Source of the DNA: JBMYYR01 sp965243605
GTDB lineage: Bacteria; Bacteroidota; Bacteroidia; Flavobacteriales; CAJXXR01
Direction: 5' to 3'
Assembly (NCBI GenBank): GCA_965243605.1
Contig: CBDEVQ010000055.1
Span: forward strand, 73,515 to 137,514
DNA length: 64,000 bases
Part shown: positions 27,916 to 35,395 of the stretch, piece after piece
Numbering within the stretch: position 1 is the stretch's first letter
Layout of the letters: each line of letters begins with the position of its first letter
Program-made: the position numbers and the translations under genes
Notes under the pieces: model-generated
Told to the model about the DNA's origin: nothing
Databases searched by the model: none
Seen by the model: the letters and a program-made list of their open reading frames with translations, nothing else

Positions 27916-28033
27916 ATTATGCCCAGAATTAACTTTTAAACTGAACAGAAGTTAAATGCTGTATTAGAGATGGTAGTAGGTCTACCAAATACGTTTATTA
28001 GGAGACATATTTAAACCGCCTTGCAGTGTTTTT
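27916..28033 (+). mobile_element. Group II intron, truncated copy 3
   Basis: About 118 bases matching the intron 5' end (ATTATGCCCAG to GCCTTGCAGTG), preceded by the IS1 left end GGTAATGTATCAGATT at 27899. Cut at a T run, then toxin-coding sequence follows. Confidence 0.75.
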
Positions 28034-28059
28034 GAATTATTCGAAACAGATATTCTTAA

Positions 28060-28560
28060 GTTAAATTTATCTTCTGCTCTAATGCTTGGAAAAATACTAT
28101 ATTAGAAGCAGGTTATAATTTAGATCGATTATATAATGGTGAATTTAGTATTTCCACTGCGTACGATATACATTACAAATCTAGAGGTGTTGGTGGATAT
28201 AATATTAGAAATACTGTTTGGGGTTTATTAGATAATCCTGAAAAAACAATAGGATTATCTAATAATCATAGGGTAAAAGGTGGTGATTATGAAGTTCAAG
28301 TAACTGGTTTTTTGTGGAATGCACGTATTTCAAATGATAAACAAAGTATAATTGGAGGTAGTAGTCCATATCTTTTTCATTCGGGAGATTTAATAAGTAT
28401 ATTATATGTTCATGAGTATGATCTTCATGGGCTTAGGGATATGGAAGCTGAAGATCATCCACAGCTTTATTTTATGCAATCAAAACATCCCAGTTTTAAA
28501 TTCGTTACACCAGCATATAAAAAACATGTATTAATATGGGCAAAGTTATGGTCAGAATAG
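28060..28560 (+). pseudogene. 5'-truncated Rhs tip toxin, possible metallopeptidase (unit 6)
   Basis: A 166-codon open frame without an Rhs core end, cut on its 5' side by intron sequence. It reads SNAWKNTILEAGYNLDRL, then GLSNNHRVKGGDYE, then VHEYDLHGLRDMEAED and PQLYFMQSKHPSF. HEYDLH (HExxxH rather than HExxH) followed by acidic residues could be a divergent zinc site; no family recognised. The only in-frame start inside is a TTG at 28312. The immunity gene overlaps its end. Probably not expressed. Confidence 0.5.
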
Positions 28561-29126
28561 GGTTATTATTATTATTATTATTATCATTTGATCTAATGGC
28601 TTGTGATTGCGAAAAATCTACTATACCTACAGCAATTGAAAATAATGATGTTATTTTTCTAGGTGTTGTTCGATCCTATACTGAGATTGAAGATACTGAA
28701 GTTAAAGGTTATTCAGTCGATGTTAATGATATTTTTAAAGGTAGTAATGATATACAGGAATATACTATAATGTGTTTTGGCTCAAGCTGTGGATGTAATT
28801 TTTCAAAAGGTATGCAATACCTAATTTATGCAAAATATATTAAGGCTCCACAGGGAGGAAGTGTCTTAAAAATATCCTCAAGTTGCTCTAGGACAAAACC
28901 TATAACTAACAATAGTGATGTAGAGTTAAAGTATTTACAAAGCTATTTTCAATCTTTAAAGAGTATTAAACTACCTCCTCTTAAGGAATTACATAAAGAT
29001 AGAAAAGAATTAAAACAAGCTGATTCAACCAATCTTATTGATAATATTTGTTGTTCTTTTTCATTAGTGCTTACAATAATTATTTTGATATTTGGAACCT
29101 ATTTATTATTTAAAAATAAGAGGTAA
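28548..29126 (+). CDS. Exported TIMP/netrin-like protein, candidate immunity protein of unit 6
   Basis: A 192-residue protein, start chosen at ATG 28548 (MVRIGLLLLLLLSFDLMAC); the ATG at 28536 adds four codons. The mature N-terminus begins CDCEKSTIPTAIENNDVIF, followed by FLGVVRS and later CFGSSCGC and SSCSRTK. This Cys-x-Cys start and spacing resemble the netrin/TIMP-like fold, which inhibits metalloproteases through the N-terminal Cys. A C-terminal transmembrane helix (LVLTIIILIFGTYLLF) would anchor it facing the periplasm. The signal peptide is coded by a run of TTA codons. The stop codon lies inside an IS1 left end (AGG TAA TG). Immunity against a peptidase-type toxin is a reasonable inference. 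Confidence 0.6.
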   Translation: MVRIGLLLLLLLSFDLMACDCEKSTIPTAIENNDVIFLGVVRSYTEIEDTEVKGYSVDVNDIFKGSNDIQEYTIMCFGSSCGCNFSKGMQYLIYAKYIKAPQGGSVLKISSSCSRTKPITNNSDVELKYLQSYFQSLKSIKLPPLKELHKDRKELKQADSTNLIDNICCSFSLVLTIIILIFGTYLLFKNKR

Positions 29127-29137
29127 TGTATCACTTT

Positions 29138-29740
29138 GGTTATGCCCAGAATTAACTTTTAAACTGAACAGAAGTTAAATGCTGTATTAGAGATGGTAGT
29201 AGGTCTACCAAATACGTTTATTAGGAGACGTATTTAAACCGCCTTGCGGTGCTTTTTGGGTGACTGAAAGGTATTGAGTGGTCAAGGAAAAGGCAACAAC
29301 ACGAATTGTCAGGTGTTTATATAAGAGTTGAACGCAAGTGAACCTTTGAAGACGTGTCGAAAGAACGACCAAGTCCAATCAAAAGTACAGATTTTCAATT
29401 GTCTGTATAAAGCTTTCTTTTAGAAAGGATTTAAGAGTAACCTAAACACTGCTTAAATAATTGGCGGCATTTAGAAGGCAAGACTTATATATGGGCTCTT
29501 TTACGGAACTGGGGAGTTCTTGGGTAAATGCTAAGGGAAGTAGCGAATGCAAGAAGTTATTAAACCAATGTTGCCCAAGAGTTCGGATTAAGCCATAGTA
29601 GTGTAGAAGTTTTGTAATAAAAATGGAGCGAAGGGCTTAAGTTATTCAGTATGTATAGATAATCAACTTGAAAGAGGAGGAATTTGAACTTACATGCAAA
29701 ATCGATAGAAATACCCAAACAACTTGTTTACGATAGCTTT
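29138..29740 (+). mobile_element. Group II intron, truncated copy 4
   Basis: About 600 bases from the intron 5' end through the Shine-Dalgarno and first 20 codons of the reverse transcriptase (..QLVYDS), where an IS1 left end starts at 29741. It is itself preceded by the IS1 left end GGTAATGTATCACTTTG at 29121. Confidence 0.85.
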
Positions 29741-29876
29741 GGTAACGTAGTAAACTGGGTGATGAATGTTATTTGTTTTTAAAAGGTTGATTTACAGTAT
29801 TGATATTGTTGTTTAATCGTATTTATATTCTATATATAGATTCATTTGAATATTTTTAAAGCCTTAAATGGTAATA

Positions 29877-29929
29877 ACCCGAGCGATAGCGAACACATGA
29901 ACACCAAAAAGTAAAATTATTTGGTGAAT
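29877..29929 (+). repeat. 52-bp palindromic mobile repeat, copy 3
   Basis: CCCGAGCGATAGCGAACAC to TTTGGTGAAT, with a hairpin CACCAAA / TTTGGTG. The sequence at 21835-21839 is its empty site. Flanking AATA on both sides suggests a short target duplication. Confidence 0.75.
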
Positions 29930-29931
29930 AA

Positions 29932-30102
29932 ATGGAATATTTAGGACATAGATGTAGTAAATCAGGTGATGAAAAATTGATTGTTCGAAACGGTAAAACG
30001 CAAGATGGTCGTCAACGATATAAATGTAAGCTTTGTAGTAAACGGTTCTTAAAGAATTATAGCTACAAAGCTTATTTTTTTGTGAGAAGCTACAATAGGT
30101 AA
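29932..30102 (+). pseudogene. Truncated IS1-family transposase (second copy)
   Basis: The same 56-codon zinc-ribbon fragment as at 21839-22009, ending SYNR stop. Confidence 0.8.
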
Positions 30103-30116
30103 GTTATAAGATAAAT

Positions 30117-31101
30117 GATTACTTTTGGTAATGTAAGACAGACTATAAAAACGACAAATGGAGTAGTGCCGTCAAGTACCTCAGAAGATTAGGCTTATTC
30201 TAAAGCAGAATATTATCCATTTGGTATGAAGTTTATGAGTATAAACAGTTATCGATACGGATATCAAGGTGAGTATGCAGAGGATGAATCGGATGAGACG
30301 GGTATTAAGGCTAATTCTTTTCAGCTTAGACTTTATGATGCAAGACTTGGACGTTGGTTGAGTCCTGATCCATACAGGCAATTTCATAGTCCTTATTTAG
30401 CTATGGGGAATAATCCGACTAATATGGTCGACCCTGATGGTGGTTGGTGTTATGATGCTAATGATAATCAAATACCTTGTGGGGATATTGCAGATGTATT
30501 TGGTAATGATTATATGCATACGACACTACTTCAAGAAACATCACTAATTCACTATAATGCGCCTTCTTATGATAATAATATTATTGTAATAAATATTGAA
30601 CAGCCTTTGAATGGAATTAATCCCTTTGATTTAATAGAGGGAATAGAAGATAAATTAATGAAAAATGGTCTAGATAAAAATACAGAAATTAGACCTTCCT
30701 CATCAATAAATTATGGATTTATTCATAATTTTAATATATGGAATAATGAAATTAATATTTCAAAATTAAATATTAGAGATTACAATGATCGGATTAAGTC
30801 AGATAGAGAACACAAGGCAGCAGCTGGATATGCTGGGCTTAATTCAAATTTAGCAACTGTTTATAGAGGTCTTGACTCTAGCAATAGTGAAAAAATGCGA
30901 CCATTAAAATTGTACATTCATGTTGCAGTACATGAATTAGGTCATGCTTTGTTTGGCTTCTCACATGAAAGGGGGACAGGGTATACAGATAATGACTGTG
31001 GAATTATGGATTACCGTACTTTAGATAGACCTGGTCCAAATATTAACTTTAGCGATGAAAATGTTCAAATTATAAAAAGCTCAAAATGGGGAAGTCAATA
31101 G
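30117..31101 (+). CDS. Rhs C-terminal tip with HExxHxxGFxH zinc metallopeptidase toxin (unit 7)
   Basis: The Rhs frame begins at ATG 30117 but has an in-frame TAG at 30190-30192, where other units have TGG (GDWAYSK). A usable start remains at 30226 (MKFMSINSYRYGYQG), giving 291 residues with Rhs end LRLYDARLGRWLSPDPYR and MGNNPTNMVDPDGG. The toxin domain has HELGHALFGFSHE (His about 236) and CGIMDY downstream, a zincin site with a third His and a Met-turn as in metzincins. It would cleave proteins in the target cell. The immunity lipoprotein gene overlaps its 3' end by 16 bases. The partial loss of the upstream Rhs piece is one more sign that this is a displaced tip. Confidence 0.78.
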
Positions 31102-31742
31102 TATTAATGCTCATATTTATTATGTATGGTTGTGAAAAGAATAATTATCAAAAAATACTATTAAATAATGGCCCTGAGGTGTTATATAATAAAATTTCAA
31201 AAGATTATGACATTATTCATGATGTAAAGATTATAGACTCACTTATAATACTATCAGAAGAAGAGATTAATTCCCCTATAGAATATCTATTTTACATAGA
31301 CTCCAAACATAATAAATTACTAATTAAAGCGCCCTTTAATTTATCTTGTGCAGATGCATTGAATAATGATTTATGTCAGATAAGTCTTGTAGACTTTAAT
31401 ATTTATTTAAAACAACATCGAATAATAGAGGAGGAACAAATATTAGGAGAATTTCTTTCAATTTACAATTATTATATTGGTTCAAATTATATAATATGTG
31501 AAACTATTTATGATACTGATGCTATTATAAATAGTAATAATAGGTCAATGTTGAATAATTTAAGTGTTCTAACAAAGGATGATTTAGAAAAAATATTTTC
31601 AAATAAGATTTGTAAAAATGAAATCATTTGTTGGTTTCCCATTCAAGGTTTAATCAAGTTTACTTATACAATTGAAAATGGTAGTTTTTCGGTGAAATCA
31701 AAATTATTAGGAGGTTTAGGTGTTGAAATTGTTCCAATTTAG
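31086..31742 (+). CDS. Lipoprotein, candidate immunity protein for the metallopeptidase (unit 7)
   Basis: A 218-residue lipoprotein with leader MGKSIVLMLIFIMYGC (Cys16). No family recognised. It overlaps the toxin gene by 16 bases, so is coupled to it. Placement in the envelope fits inhibition of a protease acting in the periplasm; this is inference. An IS1 copy follows. Confidence 0.65.
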   Translation: MGKSIVLMLIFIMYGCEKNNYQKILLNNGPEVLYNKISKDYDIIHDVKIIDSLIILSEEEINSPIEYLFYIDSKHNKLLIKAPFNLSCADALNNDLCQISLVDFNIYLKQHRIIEEEQILGEFLSIYNYYIGSNYIICETIYDTDAIINSNNRSMLNNLSVLTKDDLEKIFSNKICKNEIICWFPIQGLIKFTYTIENGSFSVKSKLLGGLGVEIVPI

Positions 31743-31777
31743 GGTAGCGTGGGAATACCCGGCAATACCCAAGATAT

Positions 31778-32692
31778 TTGGTAACGTAGTAAACTAATTG
31801 GTATTAAAACAATGTTCTTTAACTTATTGATTTTCAATTTTGATTTATGTAAATAAATTAAAATATACTTGATGTGTGGTATAGTTTTTTATTTTTGAGT
31901 TCATATAATAGCTTAAAAATGGAATATTTAGGACATAGTTGTAGTAAACTAGTTGGTAGATTAAGTATTACCAAATATGGTAAAACGAGTGATGGTCGAC
32001 AAAGGTATAAATGTAAATCTTGTGGGGTCTACTTTTTAGGGGAATATGTTTATCAAGCCTATAAACCATCAGTAAATACTATGATTGTAAATTACTTAAA
32101 AGAAGGAGTAGGAATCCTAAGCACCAGTCGTTTACTAAATATTTCTCCAAAGACTGTATTATCAAGGATATTAAAGCTTTCAAAACAAGTAAGAAAGCCA
32201 ATGATAGTAAAAGGTAAAACCTATGAACTGGATGAACTTTGTACCTATATTGGAAATACGGATAATAGAATTTGGATAGCGTACAGTATAAGAAAAGATA
32301 CAAGAGAAGTTATAGATTTTAATGTAGGTAAACGAACGAATAAAACGTTAAGACAAGTTGTAAATACATTGCTTTTATCAGATGCTAAAAAGATATTTAC
32401 AGATGGATTAAGAAACTACAAGTTTCTGATACCGAAAAAGCAACATAAAACAACTCAATATGGCACAAACCATATTGAACGAATGAATGTTAATCTGCGA
32501 ACACATCTAAAACGTTTAAGTAGAAAAACGATTTGTTATAGTAAAAGTATAGTGATGTTAAATGCATGTTTAACGTTGTACTTTTGGGGATAAATTAAAG
32601 AGTAATAGTTTTCGGATTGTTGCTCTTTTTTTGTTTATTTGAAATACGATCATTGAAAAAATAATAAAAACCGTATAAGCTCTTTAGTCTTT
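31778..32692 (+). mobile_element. IS1-family insertion sequence, copy 2
   Basis: Identical by eye to copy 1 at a constant offset of 15767 bases, beginning ATTTGGTAACGTAG and running through the transposase, hairpin and 52-bp repeat into rhs sequence at about 32761. The right end is again missing. Confidence 0.8.
31919..32593 (+). CDS. IS1-family transposase, copy 2
   Basis: 224 residues, identical to the transposase at 16152-16826: zinc ribbon, helix-turn-helix and the catalytic ELDELC, FTDG and HIERMN motifs. Intact. The identity of the two copies implies recent duplication or gene conversion. Confidence 0.9.
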   Translation: MEYLGHSCSKLVGRLSITKYGKTSDGRQRYKCKSCGVYFLGEYVYQAYKPSVNTMIVNYLKEGVGILSTSRLLNISPKTVLSRILKLSKQVRKPMIVKGKTYELDELCTYIGNTDNRIWIAYSIRKDTREVIDFNVGKRTNKTLRQVVNTLLLSDAKKIFTDGLRNYKFLIPKKQHKTTQYGTNHIERMNVNLRTHLKRLSRKTICYSKSIVMLNACLTLYFWG

Positions 32693-32698
32693 GGAATG

Positions 32699-32750
32699 AC
32701 CCGAGCGATAGCGAACAGATGAACTCCTATAAAACAAACAATAGGTGAAT
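32699..32750 (+). repeat. 52-bp palindromic mobile repeat, copy 4
   Basis: Same sequence and rhs position as copy 1 (16932-16983); part of the duplicated block. Confidence 0.7.
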
Positions 32751-32794
32751 AAGTTCTTAAATGTGAATTCATACAGATATGGTTACCAAGAGAA

Positions 32795-32900
32795 ATGGAG
32801 CAAAGCGGAATTCACGAACTCAATAAAGGCAAATCACTAGGTGAGTAATATGCAGAAGAAGAGTGAAGGGAATAATAAAGATACGCTATATCTTTATCCT
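32795..32900 (+). repeat. Two further palindromic insertions inside an Rhs tail
   Basis: The rhs sequence for YGYQGEYAEDE is split twice. The first insert (about 32795-32848) starts ATGGAGCAAAGCGGAATTC and ends AGGTGAGTAA, a divergent relative of the 52-bp repeat. The second (about 32862-32925) contains the perfect stem ATAAAGATA / TATCTTTAT around CGCTA (32875-32897). Confidence 0.5.
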
Positions 32901-33792
32901 GAGTGAAAGGGCGGAGCCTACTGAAGAGACTGGAATAAAGGCAAACTCTTTTCAATTACGTTTATATAACCCAAGACTTGGGCGTTGTATGAGCCCTGAC
33001 CCTTATGGACAGTATCATTCTCCTTATTTAGCTATGAGGAATAGTCCTACAAGTGTAGTAGATCCAGATGGAGGGTTTGATATATGCGAAACATGTCCAG
33101 AAGGGAGCAATTATGATTTATTTAGAGATTCAGATCATCATTATACATATAATGATGGTGCCGTAACGAGAACTATTGGTTTAAATGTTTTAACTTTAAC
33201 TTCTAAAATAACAGGTGAAAAACTAGGAGCAACACCAGAAGCACCTTTAATTAATTTTGATTTTGGGGTTTTTCTCAATAGGGTTCGTGATAATATAAAT
33301 GCTTATGGAGATGGTATAGATAGAGGGATTAAAAGAATTGCCGATGGTGATTTTATATTGTTAGCTGATGCAGCATTCTTTGGTTATGGAGGTTATGTGC
33401 AAGAGGGGGATTCAGGAACTCCAGACCAGTCTTTAGAAGAGAATACTGCTGATGCTTTTACTGCTGCAATTCCATTTTTGGTAATAAGAAAAATGGGACC
33501 ACTAAGGAATCCGTCTATAACACCTGGACAGATGACACGAATACAAAATGCAGCCAATAGAATAAATAAACCTATCACTATTGTTGGAAGTCGAGCTAAA
33601 GGAACAGCAGGGGCTTATTCTGATTGGGATTATATTATACCAGGCTTAACAAGTAAAGAGTGGACGAAAATAAAGGGTTTATTACCTGGTTCTAAATCTA
33701 TTATGGATAATACTCCTGCTAATATAGATATTTTTAAAGGACAAAATGTAAACCCACTAGGACCATTTATAACAGTACATCCAAAGCCATGA
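32863..33792 (+). CDS. Rhs C-terminal tip with nucleotidyltransferase toxin domain (unit 8)
   Basis: A 309-residue open frame (GTG start within repeat sequence). Rhs core end runs from about residue 21 (ETGIKANSFQLRLYNPRLG) to VVDPDGG at about 70. The middle is rich in Gly and Ala. The C-terminal domain has GSRAKGTAGAYSDWDYI (about 242-258), the GS..(x)n..SDxD metal and nucleotide site of the DNA polymerase beta-type nucleotidyltransferase superfamily, then a third acidic residue in ANIDIF. Such tips are expected to modify RNA, protein or small molecules in the target cell. Core substitutions (GRCMSPDP, MRNSPTS) and the palindromic insertions suggest decay of the Rhs part. The immunity ATG overlaps the stop. 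Confidence 0.72.
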   Translation: MKGIIKIRYIFILSERAEPTEETGIKANSFQLRLYNPRLGRCMSPDPYGQYHSPYLAMRNSPTSVVDPDGGFDICETCPEGSNYDLFRDSDHHYTYNDGAVTRTIGLNVLTLTSKITGEKLGATPEAPLINFDFGVFLNRVRDNINAYGDGIDRGIKRIADGDFILLADAAFFGYGGYVQEGDSGTPDQSLEENTADAFTAAIPFLVIRKMGPLRNPSITPGQMTRIQNAANRINKPITIVGSRAKGTAGAYSDWDYIIPGLTSKEWTKIKGLLPGSKSIMDNTPANIDIFKGQNVNPLGPFITVHPKP

Positions 33793-34211
33793 AAATAGAA
33801 CAACAAATTTTGATTAATAAATTTGGTCAAAAACTTATTAAAGAACTTGAATTACTTGATATGTTTAACATATTAAAAGATGTTGATAAACGTATGTTTT
33901 TAATTGAGTTAATTGAACTAATTATACAATCTAAGCCGTTAATTAGTGATATTGATTTAACTATTGAAAATAGTAATTTAAAACCAACATTCACACCATG
34001 TGTTCTTTTAAGAAAAGGGATTCGTAGACATAAATTAGAGCGTTTATCAAAGCTACCTATAAGTGAATTAAATAAATCATATTTATTACTCATAAATTTA
34101 TATCAGATAGCTTATAGTAGACGATATGAAATAGAAAAAAATAATCCTAATAAGTGGTGGTATTGGGATTTGTCGGACAATGCTAATCTCGAAAAAATAC
34201 TTAAACAATAA
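33789..34211 (+). CDS. DUF5958-like candidate immunity protein (unit 8)
   Basis: A 140-residue cytoplasmic protein whose ATG overlaps the toxin stop (ATGA). The text LKPTFTPCVLLRKG, LSKLPISELNKSYLLLINLY and KWWYWDL matches my memory of DUF5958 proteins, found beside polymorphic toxins; not verified. A cytoplasmic location fits an enzyme toxin that acts inside the cell. An IS1 left end starts 6 bases after the stop. Confidence 0.6.
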   Translation: MKIEQQILINKFGQKLIKELELLDMFNILKDVDKRMFLIELIELIIQSKPLISDIDLTIENSNLKPTFTPCVLLRKGIRRHKLERLSKLPISELNKSYLLLINLYQIAYSRRYEIEKNNPNKWWYWDLSDNANLEKILKQ

Positions 34212-34216
34212 CAAAG

Positions 34217-34392
34217 GGTAACGTAGTAAACTGGATGATAGCTCAAAAATGATCTTTAACATATTGATTTACAGGTTTGAATTACCATCAATGGTAGGCA
34301 AAGATATAAATGTAAGCTTTGTAGCAAACGGTTCTTAAAGACCTATCACTACAAAGCTTATTTTTTTGAGAGAAGCTACAATAGGTAAATCA
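34217..34392 (+). mobile_element. IS1-family remnant, internally deleted
   Basis: The left end GGTAACGTAGTAAACTGG, then a leader, then a jump into the zinc-ribbon coding sequence (AGATATAAATGTAAGCTTTG) with the start codon missing, ending in the same junction to rhs as at 22012 and 30107. Confidence 0.7.
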
Positions 34393-34400
34393 TAAGATAA

Positions 34401-35395
34401 TTGATTACTTTAGGAAATGTAAGACAGACTATAAAAACGACAAATGGAGTAGTGCCGTCAAGTACCTCAGGAGATTGGGCTTATTCTAAAGCAGAATATT
34501 ATCCATTTGGTATGAAGTTCTTAAATGTGAATTCATACAGATATGGTTACCAAGGAGAGTATGCTGAAGATGAAACGGAAGAAGATGGAATAAAAGCAAA
34601 TTCTTTTCAGCTTAGATTATATAACCCTAGACTTGGTCGTTGGATGAGTCCTGACCCCTATGGGCAATATCACTCTCCTTATTTAGCTATGGGGAATAAC
34701 CCTATTTTAAGAGTTGACCCCGATGGTGGATTTGATGACCCTACAAAAGAATGGTCTAAAACTAATACAGACGGTTATAACCAAGAAGAAATAGTCTTAA
34801 GTGTAAACCAACATGTTGATAATAACCAGCAAATTGCTGAATTTGCATTAAACGCTGCTTCTATTGCAAACTTATCAATATTAGCAGAATTAGAAAAGCA
34901 TACTAAAGAGGCTGCTTACTTAGGCGAAATGACACCAAGTACTTAAATTAATTATAGAAATTCTAGTGGTTCAAGCGGTAATGGGAAAGTATATGATACT
35001 CGCAAATTGAAAATGTATAGAAATGCTGCTAAGCCACTCAAATTTGGGTCAGGTTTAGGGTATGTTTTGACAACTGCTACGGTTGTGAATAGTACTTATC
35101 AGTATCATAAAGGAAATATTTCAGGGAAGCGATTGACATTTGACTTATCACTTACTTTAAGTTTAGAAGTTGTGGCTTATGTAGGTGGGTCTGCTGCAGC
35201 CCTTCCTGCTGTTGGTATTGCTACGACCAGTGTCATGGCATACGATCAAGCCGAAAAATCTTTTGGAACAGGTTCAAGAGATGATGGATTACCTGGAATG
35301 AATGGTTTGGTTTGGAGAAATCTCAATTTCAATTTTATTAGTATTAATGTTATGAATGGATTTAGTGATATTCCTACAAAATTTGGTAGAAAAAG
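34401..35395 (+). pseudogene. Rhs C-terminal tip broken by a stop codon and an IS3 element (unit 9, 5' part)
   Basis: Rhs end (GNVRQTIKTTNG, YYPFGMKFLNVNSYRYGYQG, MGNNPILRVDPDGG) followed by about 75 unique residues up to an in-frame TAA at 34944. The same frame continues open after it (INYRNSSGSSGNGKVYDTRK) through a Gly/Ala-rich hydrophobic stretch (VVAYVGGSAAALPAVGIATT) that could insert in a membrane, until the IS3 element starts at about 35383. The remaining toxin lies beyond the IS at 36615-36935. Toxin family not recognised. Confidence 0.7.

Larger units (their letters stand above)
29741..30104 (+). mobile_element. IS1-family remnant with 52-bp repeat
   Basis: Near-identical to 21700-22011, but with the 52-bp repeat inserted just before the transposase ATG. 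Joined to an Rhs tail at about 30107 by the same junction as at 22012 and 34392. Confidence 0.75.

Noticed and set aside
28560..28590. TTA repeat tract in the unit 6 immunity gene as a phase-variation switch
   Set aside because: The unit is three bases, so length changes keep the frame and only add or remove Leu in a signal peptide.
33827..34093. Minus-strand 88-codon frame opposite the DUF5958-like gene
   Set aside because: Antisense shadow; the plus-strand frame is coupled to the toxin and has family-like text.
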